From Daucus carota subsp. sativus (Eukaryota; Streptophyta; Magnoliopsida; Apiales; Apiaceae): a stretch of 64,000 nt of DNA. Shown in pieces: positions 24,881 to 37,496 of the stretch (positions are counted from its first letter, which is position 1; every line of letters begins with the position of its first letter). The notes below the pieces were generated by a model, which was given only the letters and a program-made list of their open reading frames with translations, was not told where the DNA came from and did not search any database. Both the position numbers and the translations under genes were made by a program. The stretch is from NCBI RefSeq assembly GCF_001625215.2, contig NC_030381.2, forward strand, positions 48,941,214 to 49,005,213, read 5' to 3'.

Positions 24881-25515
24881 GTTGGTTGCGCAGCACCCAT
24901 TAACTTTACTTAGTATATATAATACGACCCACTGTGAATCGTGACCGAGCCATCATGAATTTGTTCCTAGACTTATCTAAAAAGGTCTTATATCAATAAA
25001 ATTCTTTTGGTGTTTGCATTCAAGATAAATCTTCTTTAAGGTTAATACCCACTCTACAAACTTCTCACAATCCAAGGACCACCCATCTATTGACTTTTAA
25101 ATCGCTCCCTACTGGACAAGCTACCCTACCATGTCAGTTTCGAAAAGACTTTCGACCTAAGCCATCCAATATCTCCGACCACAGTTCAAGTGAGGACACA
25201 AGTCGTCCAAGATCTCTAACCACAGTTCAAGTGAGAGTATCTCACCACACATCTATTTCCCGCTACCCAAGCATCAACTTTTTAATCTGGATATTTAATC
25301 TGGATATGATACCAATTATTGAGTCGTGTAACACCCATTAACTTCATATTCATATGACATATATTATCTGATTTGGATCGTGGCTAAACCCTCATGATTT
25401 ATTCTTAAACTACTCATAAAAGGCATAGTGCTAATGGGATTTTCTAATTACTTATATCCAAATTAATATTTATTTATCGTTACGGTGTGAGACTAAAATT
25501 GATACCCACTCTATA
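24881..25515 (-). mobile_element. TRIM-like small LTR element, candidate
   Basis: Two direct repeats of about 180-195 bases (24881-25060 and 25318-25515) share 'cacccattaactt', a 'cgtgrccgagcc/cgtggctaaaccc' block, 'catgaattt/catgattta' and the ending 'atacccactcta'. Between them is a roughly 255-base interior without a long frame. On the minus strand, directly inside the repeat at 25318, is TTGGTATCA, matching the first eight bases of the usual initiator-Met primer-binding site TGGTATCA. This supports an LTR element read leftward. It is far too short for gag-pol, so TRIM-like. Repeats are diverged, so the insertion is old. LTR ends were not defined to the base. Confidence 0.5.
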
Positions 25516-25623
25516 ATAATAAGAACATCTTTGTAATGGTCAATAATTGCATAATCTGAATGGACGAAAAATTAATAAGAGCTTAAAAATCAATTCATAT
25601 ATATATATATATATATATATATA

Positions 25624-26050
25624 GGCCATTGCTCAAAACAGAACACTGTTAAAAAAAGAACAACACAGAACACTTTAGAATCAAATATAGAATCTCATCT
25701 AAAACTTGAATTAAATTCAAATTTTAAGTTGAATAACGTTTTATTATGAATGATAATAGTATCCACCATGTTTAATAATAAATATTTATTAAAAATAACA
25801 TGATTCTATGTAAAATAATCGTGCAAAAAATATATTTATATGATTCTATTCTGGATTCTGTTCTGGATTCTATAATATTTCATATCAATAATTTGGATGA
25901 GTTTGGATGTTAGATTTCATATATTAAATTTAATTAGTGTTTAGCTATGTAGTTATAACTTTAACAAATAATTATTTGTGAAAAATGAAGTGTTATAACA
26001 GTGTTCTGTGTTGTTCTTTTTTTAAAGTGTTTTGTGTGCAGTGCAACCCA
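25624..26050. mobile_element. 427-bp element with inverted ends in a (TA)n tract
   Basis: The left end reads 'ggccattgctcaaaacagaa' then 'cactgttaaaaaaagaacaa' and 'cacagaacacttt'. The right end in reverse reads 'gggttgcactgcacacaaaa' then 'cactttaaaaaaagaacaac' and 'acagaacactgtt'. This gives imperfect inverted repeats of about 50 bases. Interior is AT-rich and noncoding. Microsatellite-bordered MITEs of this kind have been described in rice as Micron; family membership here is not established. Confidence 0.6.
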
Positions 26051-26072
26051 TATATATATATATATATATATA

Positions 26073-26493
26073 GGCCAACATTCCAGAGAGGGACTCCTTA
26101 TATGGAGTTACATAGTGCGCCACTATAAATCATCAATTTTATTATAAATTCTGTTATAGAATACATATAAAACGTAATTCTAATATAGAATACTATAGAA
26201 TAAATCTATTTCAAGTAATTTAACACTTAAAATTTGATTAAAAAAAGTATATTTTCGAAACTGATCCTACAACAGAATAATTCTGGATGATTATTATTCT
26301 GTTATAGAATCATGTTAAGATATTGCATAATTTTAGATGATCTTTGGAATAAAAAAATTGTATAACTTCGTTTTCGGTTTAATAATCAAAATTTGCAATT
26401 ATATTTCATAAAAAATATAATAGAATATATATTATGTATATATTTATAATGGTGTGCTACGTAACTCCATATAAGAGGGTATGCTATGGAGTG

Positions 26494-26500
<7 letters not shown>
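26073..26500. mobile_element. 428-bp element with inverted ends in a (TA)n tract
   Basis: The left end includes 'cttatatggagttacatagt' followed by 'gcgccactata'. The right end in reverse includes 'cttatatggagttacgtagc' followed by 'acaccattata'. Inverted repeats are about 55-60 bases with few mismatches. It differs in sequence from the adjacent element but has the same size and the same (TA)n borders. Noncoding. Confidence 0.65.
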
Positions 26501-26538
<38 letters not shown>

Positions 26539-26541
<3 letters not shown>

Positions 26542-27291
26542 CGATGTTGGCAAGTCAAATTACAATAAAAATATATCAAATAGTGGCATAAGTGCCTGGA
26601 TATTTAAATTACTGTAATTGATCCTTGAAAAGTTAGAGAGTATATCCTCCATATCAAGCAGTTAAAAAAAAGGCAATGTGGAATAAACATCAATAATGAA
26701 AATGAACTCACCAAAAAAGATGTGAAGTACATGAATGGTGAAAGATGTTAAATAAAATTGTTGGGTTTGAAATAATACATCAAGGTAATTTGTATAGAGT
26801 GTTTGGGATTGAAGAAGCAGATAAGAGAAGCTTGAACAAAAAGATGCGGAGTTTTAATGCCTTCTAATGAACAAAGACCAAACAAAACATTTAAATTAAG
26901 AATCAGAATTTTCTAATTACTCAAAGACATACAGAATCAATAAACAGAAGGAACTGTGGTTAAATCCATAATACTAGTAGTACATGTCTGACTACTGTTT
27001 TTACAAAGCTTTTCTTTATGAAAAAGAGAGAAAGCTTTGTTTCACGTACACACAAGACACACTAATCAAACAAACAAACACTCTTGAAGTTGGCATGAAC
27101 TGGTATGGGCGGAAAGGAACTATATACCAGCATTATACTCCGATTTCAAAAGGACACACTTGTTCACACCAAAAAAATGTCAAACTAATTTTGTTTTCAG
27201 TTTGTGTTGAAGATTGAAGGCAAAAGATCTTGATGATGTTCAGGTTACCCTTACTCTCTACGTGCATAACGCCTAGCTGACAACTCCAGTC
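26539..27291. other. Spacer downstream of the DUF688 gene
   Basis: No gene seen. The portion adjoining 27292 should carry the 3' UTR of the leftward DUF688 gene. A short open frame at 26984-27217 resembles nothing known. Confidence 0.5.
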
Positions 27292-29413
27292 TTAGGTCTT
27301 TGCATGCTGAGAGACCAGAGATGCACGTTCCTGCCACAGTAAAAAGGAATGTCATTTCATTTAATACACTACGCGTCATGTTTTAAAAATAAATGCTGAA
27401 ATACTATTATCAAATTTTGAGGATGAAATTCCAACTGACGAGTTATACCTCAGAATGCCGCAAATGCTCATGACGTACATGAGAGGCCTTCACTATGGTC
27501 TCCCACTTGGCAGCTGTTTTGGAAGGCTTCTGATGCTGCTTCTTAGGTTGGTTTTGTGAAAAAGGATTCCGCAATGAAACTGCGGGAACAGTACGCCAAA
27601 GCCAAGACTCTGAAGGTGATTTAGGTAATGGCGGGGGTTTAGGCGATTTTGGAGTAGCACTATTTGACTTGTCTTGATTTTTCACCTTCTCTGTATTTTC
27701 AATCTTATCTAAATTATCCTTCAGAGATGATGCTAAACATTGTGCAGAAGGTTTCTGACCAATATCTTGTTCATGATTCTCCATCCCGTCGCTGGTTTCT
27801 TGATTCTTTATTACATAAATGTCCGTGTAAGAAGGTTTATCTGCCCTCGGTGGACTGAGTAATATGGGCTTAACTACTTTTTCTTGAGGAAAAGATTTGG
27901 GGGGAGACAATCCTTCCACCTGTCTGCTCTCCCCCAAGGTCTTCTCATAAGCTTTATCTATTCTCCCAATTTTCAATGAGTACGAGTCCAAATTTGGGAC
28001 TTCTGCATCATATGGAGGGTCTAAAGCAATGAGGGGGCCTGACCCTTGTTTATATATCTGATGTACCGAGATATCTTGCTTATCAGACTCTCTGTCAACG
28101 GGACGAAATTCACTAGCCTTGTCATCCTTTACTATCTTAGGAATACCGAGAAATCTGGCCCCGTCATAAAAGGGGGACTGTGGTTTTTCATTCCGGAATG
28201 GAGATACGCCACCGCTTCTGGAAAGTCTGTGAGGTGACAAACCTTTTGTCTTGTATAAGTCAGTGTTGTGATTGAATCGTTTGGATACACCATTCAGCTT
28301 ATTATTAACAAGTTCTTGCGCCTGTACTCTACTTTGAATATTTTTTTGCATATTTTTCCAATAAACATCATTCCAATCTTGCTGCAAATATACAGGATCA
28401 CTACATCAACAAAATCAAAACATAAAACATATATTAATCAGAAATATTGATTGTAGAGTTACCTTCTCGTGATGAGTCTGAGGTAAAGGCCCACTGTGAG
28501 CTGTTCTGGCCATTCTTCTAAATTCAGGAACAGAGGGGATGGGACTTTGGGCTCTGGATTTTGTCCCTGGCACTGGACCTAAAAGGGACAATGAATTCTT
28601 TACACATAATCTAGGTAACAACCCACAAGCTTTAATAGATTTTCTACCACGTTCAATGAATTCATTGTCCTCATCTTCACTAGCAACACTCCCTTTATAT
28701 TGTTTTGGATGTATGGCAGTGTTAGATCCATACTTTTCAAGCGTTGGCCTTAATTCCCCACTAAGAACCTGTCTGACATGTCTAGGTAGTTCACTTGGCA
28801 TAGTTTGCTTCTTACTTTCCTTTTTAACAGCCATGGCCCTTGCTGCAGGTAAGAAGCGAGTCATCATAATTTCTCGAGTTTGTGGATCAGCAGAGAAGTT
28901 GCTCGATGATCTTGCATATGAACTATCATAGTCACTCAAACCACTGACACTGCAGTTCCAAGAAATTGATTCTGATTCTAATAATGTGTCAAGTGCGTCA
29001 GAATAAGATTCATCGTCACTTAGTGAGCCAGCTGACTTTTTACACACATCTAAACATTTCACATCGTCATTCGTGTGAGAAGCTTCAACGTGAGGCCTAC
29101 AAACATACTTATCCTGAAACTGCTCACCTGAAACGCGCTTTTTGTTATCAAAGGTCCTCCCAGGAGGGAACATTGGACTAACCGAACGTTCTGGTGGAGA
29201 CAGAGACTGGTTTGTGCTTCCATTTTTAGGTCTTCCAGGAATTTGTTCCCAAATAAAAGGAACAGCAGCTGGTTTGGCAACCTCAGTTAACTCCCAATCT
29301 GATTTCTGAGAAGGAAGAGAGAGGTTCCTAACAGGTCGAGGTACCTCTTTTGTTTTCCTATTCACTCTCACCGAAAGAAGCGGTGCATTAAAGTCAATTT
29401 TATTGCCGTCCAT
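27292..29413 (-). CDS. DUF688 family protein
   Basis: Three exons, 29413-28463, 28381-27449 and 27330-27292, with GT-AG borders in phase 0, encode about 640 residues. The family is plant-specific and of unknown biochemical role. Recognition rests on the N-terminal DFNAPLLSVRVNRK and the signature AVPFIWEQIPGRPK, followed by Ser/Pro-rich disordered sequence. A short hydrophobic block (RMMTRFLPAARAMA-like) and KKKESKKQ-type basic patches are typical of relatives. A second conserved part is GRKSIKACGLLPRLCVKNSLSLLGPVPG. The third exon adds only ERASLVSQHAKT before the stop. Without it the frame would run from HSE through the donor into a stop two codons later, so the extra exon is inferred from the strong acceptor TGTGGCAG and the plausible ending. 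A nuclear or cytosolic scaffold role would be a guess. Confidence 0.85.
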
Positions 29414-30282
29414 TAGGTCCTACGTTACCCTCGATCTGCTCTCAGTATCAAAAATCACACAAAATCAAAGAGTCAAAAATTATGAGCACATCTCGTATCA
29501 ATTTAACTACGAAATCAGATAAAACTCAACCTAGAATCAAAGATTATATCTTGCAGAGTCTTCACTTGAGATAAAATTGTGATAGTAAGATATTTAGATA
29601 TACATTTTGTTGTTATTTTATTTACGATCTCTGTCCAAACATATTAAAAGTGTCCTGGTAATCATTTACTTAAACACTCCTGGAAGGGGAAAACTATAAC
29701 AATTTCCATAAAAAAACTCCAGCAATGTTGTATATTGACAAAGGGAGCACTATACAGACTAAAAAGAATCAAATTCCAACTCAACAGAATTAAACTCTAC
29801 ACTTCACTCAAAGTATATACTAAAATCTCAAATCTTTATGTATGTACTAAATCTCAAATCTTTATGTATGTGAAACAAACAGTAATCCAAACCAAAAAAA
29901 TAAAAACATTAAAGCCCTTCAAATCTAAAATCAAATTGAATCCGCATTATCAATAAAATAATCTGATCACTTGATTTCATAGCATTTGAAATTACAAAAC
30001 ATGTAAAGATTATTATTAACATTCGAACCGGAACCAGAGCATCTCAAACTTGAATCTTTCTTGAACAAAATCAAGAATTCAAGAAAAACAAGAAACCCCA
30101 TCAATTATAGAACAACAATCACTATACATACATTATGTATATGTAAAATAAAAAACCCAGTTTTCAAGAAAGCAAATAAGGAAGAACAAAAGCAAGAAAC
30201 CAGTTTTACCTGGAGATTGTTGGTGGGTTTTTTGAGGCTTGAATGATGAAGAAGTTTGAGAAGAGTGTGTATAATGTAAGTG

Positions 30283-30329
<47 letters not shown>

Positions 30330-30330
30330 C
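29414..30330 (-). other. Spliced leader and GA/CT-repeat promoter-proximal region of the DUF688 gene
   Basis: Reading leftward, a donor at 30210 (TCTCCAG then GTAAAA) and an acceptor before 29435 (CTGAGAGCAG then ATCGA) suggest a leader intron of about 775 bases. At 30285-30327 is a 43-base (GA)n run, read as (CT)n on the coding strand, just upstream of the inferred leader exon. CT microsatellites in leaders and core promoters are common in plants. Confidence 0.5.
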
Positions 30331-33198
30331 TTTTGCTTTAGTGGGAGAGTGGGGTTTAATGTTTGGTGAAGTTCTTGATGTCATTCATTTGTGTTTATTT
30401 GGCGCAGAGAAAACAGTTTGAAGAAGAGAGAGAGACAGAGTTTAATACAAGAGAGTAAAGAAAAGTATGATCGTTTGTAGGGACCGTTTTGGAGACAAAA
30501 CGCCCATATTCCCCGCCTAATCTTAACCAACTTTTCTTTTTCTGTCTTCCTCAATTTCTGTCATCTTTTCTTCTGCATCTCCTTCAACTCAGGAATGATG
30601 AATAGTCTGTTTTAATTTATATATTTTTCTAAGATAGATCTATTATGTATTATTGTTATTTTGTATATTATTGTATAATAACATTTTGTTAGAAACACAA
30701 ATAATTATTGAGAATAATAAAAATATAACTCTTTTTTGACTTTCTTGTATTTTAGTATCTTTTATAATATTTGGAGTAATAAGATTTAAAACTAAAAAAA
30801 TATAACGATCTGTAACTCAATTTAATTTCTTTTTGGAAAAAGTTGAAGTTATTTTGGTGATGTCAAATTGTATTTAATTTTAAAAATATTTTTTTGAAAT
30901 AAAAAATTAGAATTTTTACTTTTCAGAAAATCTCATAAAAATTTAAAATAATAATATTTTTGGAAATCCAAATAAAACATAATAAATACAAACTACAAGT
31001 CTAGAAATTTATTTCTTTCACCATCATTTAGAAAAATATTTGGAACATCTTGAACCTGTATGATTTTTAGCTGAAAAGTCCATGACATATCAAAATTAAA
31101 ATTTAAAAAGACATAACATTTAGAGTGTTTTCTACTATTCTCATCTATAATTATGATGAACTTAATTATATTTGTCAAAATTTTAGAGATAGTGCAATGA
31201 ATATCACATCATCTATTAAAATGTTATTTATCGAACTAACATTGGCCGGCATGCATCGCAACATGAACAAAATTTGTTGGCATTGTTTGTGATTGACTTT
31301 TTTGCCGATTTCATTGTCATGCATTTTGGTTCAAATGGAACTTTGTTTGTTCAACCGTTAAATTAGGTGATTATCGATAAAAACAAAGCAAACTTCCCAT
31401 CGCCAATTTTGTATTAATATCTTGAGTATAAAAGTAATCTCTTGTGGGTGGACTTATCAGCAGATCTTAGTCAAATAAGCATGATCTTCACTTTTGTAAT
31501 ATCAACACGATAAATAAAACATATCTTCAACAGAGATATCAACTTGATAATTGGATTTCCTCCGTCAGGTTTCTGAAGACATATAAATCGAGCTTATTCT
31601 TGGCTAACTTGAGCACTAAATTGAAAATAAGTCTTTTGGCTGCATAAAACTGAGAAGCAATAGCTGCAATGATTCTTTTACAAGGAAAGGTGTAAGGTGA
31701 ACAACGAAAGCGTTTGGTTCATGTTAACGAGTTTAGTCGGAATATTATGTCTTAGGTGTTTGGATTAGTATATTTGTGTCATGAAATGTGAATTTTAATT
31801 TTTTTGGAGAATAAATTATTCATTCCCTCTTATTAGGATAGTCATTTACATATTTTTAATTTCTAATTCCGATTCTCATCCGCAACCACGATTCAAATGT
31901 TCTCATTATTAATTTGTAATTGTCATAACATCTTATTAAACGTGTATGAGAGATAAAAAGGTTTCAAATTCATTGGTATATATAATAATATGCTAAATTG
32001 CATGAAGGAGTTTGTGGAAGTCCAGGTTGAACATGTGCCACCGTATTGGCTAGCCACCCACCGATTCTGCTTAAAACTAATCCACCGCGGCAACGCAAGA
32101 GAAGAAGTCACTTTACCCGATTAGCGGGCGATTTTGAACAAATTAAAATTCAACGATAACGCTCATCATTTTGATTTCATTTTCGTGTAAAGATTTAAGT
32201 AAGAATTCATCATTACTTTGTTTTAACCTTATAAATGGATTAATTATCAAAATTATCACTCAATTCGATAATATCAAGTAGATTTATCTCTTTATTAGGT
32301 CTAACTCGATCTACTTATTAAAATAAATTAATGAATCAATTAGATCCATCATTAAATTTATTCTAAATTTTTATAAAAAAATGTAACGGATGAATTATGT
32401 CATGTGATGCGGTGTGGTGTGGAATTTAATATATAAAGGCATAAAATCCGAACACGATTAAGATAACCCGATGATGGTTAGGGTATATCCTCTGATATAT
32501 CGGGTCTTGTTCGACTTTAGATCATCTTGAGAATATCTAAAAACAGATACTCAATTAGCACATTGATTAGCACATTGTTATGGTTAGGGTATGCAATTGT
32601 AACCGCATTTTGCTTTATATAAATGATTTTCCGCAATAAACTCATTTAAGCATGACGATTACTCTGGTGTAACGTGTCAGTTTCTTTAATTGGTACTTCC
32701 TCCAACTATTCCGAAGCCCTCCACAAGATCTCCACACTTAACAAAGATTTTGTTTCTTTTTCTGCGATGAGTATTTTATGGACAACAAGTTTCAATAGTC
32801 AAGAGTATGGTTATTGTCTAAGATGGTAAGATTTCAAGATTTTGAGTTCCAATTTGATTTGCACCAATCTTTTCCCCCTCGCCTTCAACCTTGCTTATTG
32901 TATCTATGATACAAACTCATCTACGAGAATGCAGACCCTGATAAAAAAAAAATAAATACTGATAATCGAGAAATGTATAGGTAAGTCTCATGTGAAAAAG
33001 GCCATGGGATAAAATAATTTATTTATATTGTATCACACATTATTTTATTTATGGTGGAGGTCTCACTGCAGCTTATCTACTTGAAGGGTAGGGGCATGAT
33101 CTACGTACATTTTATTCTTTTCCGACCCTACTTTAAGCCGGATATACTGAGCACGTTTGGTTTGTTTTAGTTTTTAGATACTCAATTAGCTGTAGTCA
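30331..33198. other. Spacer with no recognised gene
   Basis: The beginning should hold the DUF688 promoter, including further short GA runs near 30424-30440. The remainder is AT-rich with only chance open frames. I see no coding exon or intact element up to the Helitron. Confidence 0.55.
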
Positions 33199-33574
33199 TC
33201 TATACTATAATATAATAAGGCAATATAGGTATAATTGGTAGTCGTCCAAAATTTTGGTTTGGTCATTTTCATTTATAACTACAAGTATGCAACAAGTAGA
33301 GTTCTATTCCCCTTACATCATTAAACAGTTTCATACTCTTCAAATTACAAACACTTTGTCATGTACTACGAGATAAAAACTCCACCATTCCTTTTTTAAA
33401 TATAATTTAATTAGTTAAATTTTCAGGAGTGAATATAATCAGCCAATCAATATAATTTAATAAAATTTTAATTCATTAATACTAAAACACTAATAAAATA
33501 ATATTAAAATTTAAATTATAAATAATAATATACAATTATATAGTCGTCCGTGCAAAGCACGGGTTTAAGGCTAG
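33199..33574 (+). mobile_element. Short non-autonomous Helitron
   Basis: 5' end TCTATACTATAATATAATAA directly after a host A. The 3' end has a hairpin CCGTGC-AAA-GCACGG (33548-33562), eight bases, then CTAG followed by a host T. These are the diagnostic plant Helitron features: 5' TC, 3' hairpin plus CTRR, and insertion between A and T without duplication. The length of 376 bases and lack of a Rep/helicase frame show it is non-autonomous. Both ends appear intact. Confidence 0.85.
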
Positions 33575-36500
33575 TATTTGTAAAAAAAAAAACATAAAAT
33601 CCAATTAGGCTGTTAACGAAAATAAACGCGTTTAATTAACGTGATGATAGTCTGCATACCCATTGACAGAAACAAAACATGTGTATAGATATTATCGACC
33701 TCCCTGTCGCTATATGTGGATTCCTTTATATTTGTCACTCTTTCCAACTTCTCCTTGTACATAAATTACACTATCACACAATCGCATCGTTCACTTCTCC
33801 GATTCATAAAATTTTCAAACGCTCCGATCCGTTGGTAATTTCTCGCCTCTATATCTATCGCTACCTTGTTACATGTTAATTAATTGTTGTTCATTCTAAG
33901 TATAATTGCAATTACTGAGGTGTTGTTGAAATCATATCATTCTCATATATATATATATTAATCTTTCACCTTCGTAATGTTATTCACTTCTGTTTCGGAT
34001 CCGATAAATTTTAATTGGATGAAATATTGTTAGGATAATCAATTGCCAGAGTATCTAGTCACTAGACGAGTGTAATGTAAGGATCGTATTGTTTTTAATG
34101 AGCAGAGGTTAGTTATTCCGGTGTTAATTGCCTTTATGTTATGTTACTTTAACTATTATTGTGAATTAATTAGGTGTGTAGCTGATTTTACATTGATTGG
34201 ATGCAATCTACTATCTATAATAGTTATGCAGCTTAAATAGTTTTAAATACTCTACATGTCATGGTGGATCAATGCTTCCGTCAAACAGACAATGTTGTTG
34301 GTGAATGACGAGACCTGACATATTCATTGAGCAGTTAGTATTCGGATTTCGGGGTTTATTAGGTTTACCTAGTGTCACTTTCATATTCACTAAAAATTGA
34401 ATAGATGGTTAGGTAAGAATCTAACTAGTCTTGCTCTTACCAGGTAGATTTATTTCCTTCTTACTTTTTGGTTTAGTGATATCTGAGCCTCAAGTCTCAC
34501 AAGTAGCAGCATTAGAAAATTAATTTTGTCAAATCAATTTATAAAACAAATTGTGAGGCATTTGTAATGTTCTCCAGATTTATTGTCGAATATTCATTAA
34601 AGTTTTGAGGCGTTTGTAATGTTATCCAGAGTTATTGTAGGACAGTGATTTCTTTGCATGATCTACTGTTTGGCATGTCATGTGAAATAGTCAAATTAAG
34701 GGATCATTTGGTTTATGAGATTTAAATTGGTTAATGGTAAGCAATTTATTAAGTAAAAAATTTGATGGTAATCATAATTCTTATGTTTTAGTGTTTCTTG
34801 GAGGGGATTAATGGGTTAGAATGGAAGCCTCATTTCCGTTAGATGGGATGAATCGTTCCATGATTACCCCGTGAAATACCAAATCATTCACACTACCATT
34901 GCCTTCAACAATCCAATCTTCCCTGACTCGACTATTGAAGATACAACCCAAAAGCATATGACTAGTTCATCCTTCATGTATTGTGGGTATAGAAACGTTT
35001 TAGAAGAATCTTGAAGAGGAAATACAGGAGTCACGGAACTCCGCTAAAAAGAGGATGACATAAGAGGTCAACATAGTCTCTTCACACTTTACTTTTCAAT
35101 GTTAATAGGTAATACTTTGTGATTTGAACTCATTGTTATTCTAGCAGGTTGTATGGCAATTTTTCACTGGTTAATATGTGTTAGGCAACACAATCAACTC
35201 AGTTACAAAATCCAAATGATTGATTTGTGGAATTTCTAATATATTAATTATAGTTTGTGAATTATGAGTTGATGTTGAGATTGTAAGTAGGACGGTGATG
35301 TAGGACAATGGGTCAAAAAAGCCCAAAAACAAAGTATTTGGGAATAATATAGAAGTTTTGTTTTGATTTGAGATGATATGCTTTAATTATCTATTAGTTA
35401 TTAGAAGTTGATTAGTCCTAGGAAAGTACTTAGGTTTATTATATATAGGGATATTAGTTTGTAATCTATTAAGAATTTTGTTATTAGATGAAGACATCTT
35501 TGTTTTTTTACTCTCAAGAGAGGAGCATCATCAAACCCTAATCAGCCCCCCATAGGCCCATACCCCCACCAAGAGCCATTAGTATGTCTGAAGGTATGAA
35601 GAAATTAGACTGTAGTCAGCGTGGTCTCTCAGATACCCTGATATACTTGTCGAGTTGAGCCATGGGGCTGCCCAAGATTATGTGCATGTCACAATAAATT
35701 AAGAATAAAAATGACCATCTGCTTTATCAAAATGGGTCCCGGGTTGAATTATCAAAGTATTTGCCTCGACAACTTTTTGTGGGGGTACCCCTCTGCCTCT
35801 TGGTCCTCTCCAGTTCAGCCCTACGCGAAGACCGCTGCAATTAATTTTTTGTGTTTGTTAGATTCTGAAATGCAGGAACAGAGGGAATAGGGTCTCTGCC
35901 TCTCCTCGTGATGAAAAATTCGGGCCGGGACACTGCTGCCAAAAAGAAGAAGCTACAAGTAATCTGGGTCATGGAGATGAACTTGAGATTAACGATTCCA
36001 ATGAAAATTACGAGGAAAAAAATCACTTTGTCGGTATGGAGGAATTTCATCATTTAAACATTGAGGACGAGGTTTGAGTTTGGCTGGCGAGTAAGGTTTG
36101 GCACAACAATCAACAGGATTAATATTTTATTAGTTGAGAATTAGAGTTTTAATTTTTGTGTTAGTTATGGATTTAATAGGGAGGATTTTGAGTAATTTAT
36201 GATATTTTAGTTTTAGTTTAGGAATTATTAGTTTACGTTGGGATTATTTACAGGAAGTCATTATTATGTTTAAAGGCTTGAAGAAATGAGATTGTATTGT
36301 GTTTACAAAAGTGTCAATAGTTTGAATTCAGTCTACTTCTACTTAGACTATTATAAGTATGACATACATACATATTATCACTATATATGAGGCCACTAAA
36401 ATATGCTGTGGTTGTCCCTGCCTAATAGCTATTATTAGGTTGGACTCTTATTTTATGGTACAAAGTATTTTGTAGGCTGTGAGATCTATAGAAACCTACC

Positions 36501-37422
36501 AGAAGGAATCTTAACGCAGAAGCTTTATATAAACTCTAGTATGCATCAAACCAATCAATCAGTGTCACTAGAATACCTTGCTACATTGCTTTCAGTAGCT
36601 TGGAGGCAGTTGCTAAGGTCTTATGCTCTACCAACCTAAAGGTAGCTTTGAGGCTCCTTTGTTTTAGCATCATAAGCACTTATGATTTTTGTTAGGATCA
36701 CATTGCTGCATGCCTTTCAGTTCTACCTTTTCAGCTCTACCATCTCATTGTAAGATATCTTATTTTGTAGGAAGTGTTGGCTATAACTTTGATTTGTGCA
36801 TTATAAATGCGAAGCTTTAGGGCATAGCGCCTCATGTTCTTCAATTTCAGTAGTTTACGGAGTGAAATGTCGACATCTCACACGCTTTTATGGGAAAGAA
36901 ATGATTCTGGGGTCATTAGGTTACTTAACCAAGTTGTCTAACGTATAAATATGTTTTTAGGGAGATTTTTGTATATTTATGGGCATGTCAGGCAACAATT
37001 AGCAGTTTATAATAATGGCAACTTTTGAATCATCCTCTCTATATCTCTATGACATTATATCTCCATATATACATTATCTTACTTGCGCCTAGCTCATTCT
37101 CTTGTTAAATCAATCTATAAAGACAAATAACTAATTGTTTGAACTCTTGTTGAAGATGTAGGTTGTATGCATGCTTCATATCAACTCTTCTTATATGTCG
37201 TCACTTTAAGACTGGAAATCTGTTCATGAAGCATATCATTGTATATACGAGTAACTTGATAATGGGATTGCTCAATGATTTTTTTGTCTTTATCATTGCA
37301 GGTTATACAGATTTTTTGTTATGGAAGTACTAAATTATATACTCTGGCAGCCAGCACATGAATTACATTAGTAGTGGGTTAGATGTGGTGAAAATGATTT
37401 CAGAATTTTCATTATCAAGGAG
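33575..37422. other. Region 5' of the Raf-like kinase, with a retroelement relic
   Basis: A possible noncoding leader exon of the kinase lies at about 33740-33839, CT-rich and ending CCGTTG before GTAATTT, but this is weak. At 35270-35535 the sequence resembles part of a decayed LTR ('gatgtaggacaatgggtcaa', 'ttgtaatctattaagaattt'). A gag relic follows at 35740-36080. The rest is spacer or long leader intron without recognisable exons. Confidence 0.45.
35740..36080 (+). pseudogene. Ty3/gypsy gag zinc-knuckle relic
   Basis: One frame reads ASPRDEKFGPGHCCQKEE and then an acidic run ending HHLNIEDEV and stop. A neighbouring frame gives KKLQVIWVME at the position expected next. Together they resemble the CDEKFxPGHxC zinc knuckle and following segment of plant Ty3/gypsy Gag. 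Frame changes and missing first cysteines show it is inactive. Described only as a relic. Confidence 0.55.
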
Positions 37423-37491
37423 ATGGGGGAGAGGCGAGACAGTATTGGATTTATAAACAAGTGGCTCCTATCTCTGCACCCTGTGATCTAG
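37423..37491 (+). other. Possible uORF before the kinase start
   Basis: ATG GGG GAG AGG opens a 22-codon frame ending TAG at 37489-37491, five bases before the first in-frame ATG of the kinase at 37497. If the transcript includes this part, the uORF would overlap the leader directly upstream of the start. Alternatively the coding frame enters from an upstream exon via the acceptor ATTTCAG at 37403 and the uORF is irrelevant. Confidence 0.3.
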
Positions 37492-37496
37492 ACTTC

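Larger units (their letters stand above)
25599..26538. repeat. Three (TA)n blocks bounding two inverted-repeat elements
   Basis: TA dinucleotide runs occur at about 25599-25623, 26051-26072 and 26501-26538. The two elements between them are listed separately. The regular alternation of (TA)n and element suggests insertion into, or creation of, TA microsatellites. Confidence 0.8.

Noticed and set aside
28539..28931. 130-codon + strand open frame
   Set aside because: It is antisense to exon 1 of the well-supported DUF688 gene.
30133..30384. Open frame with a long Leu-Ser repeat
   Set aside because: It translates the (GA)n microsatellite in the DUF688 leader region.
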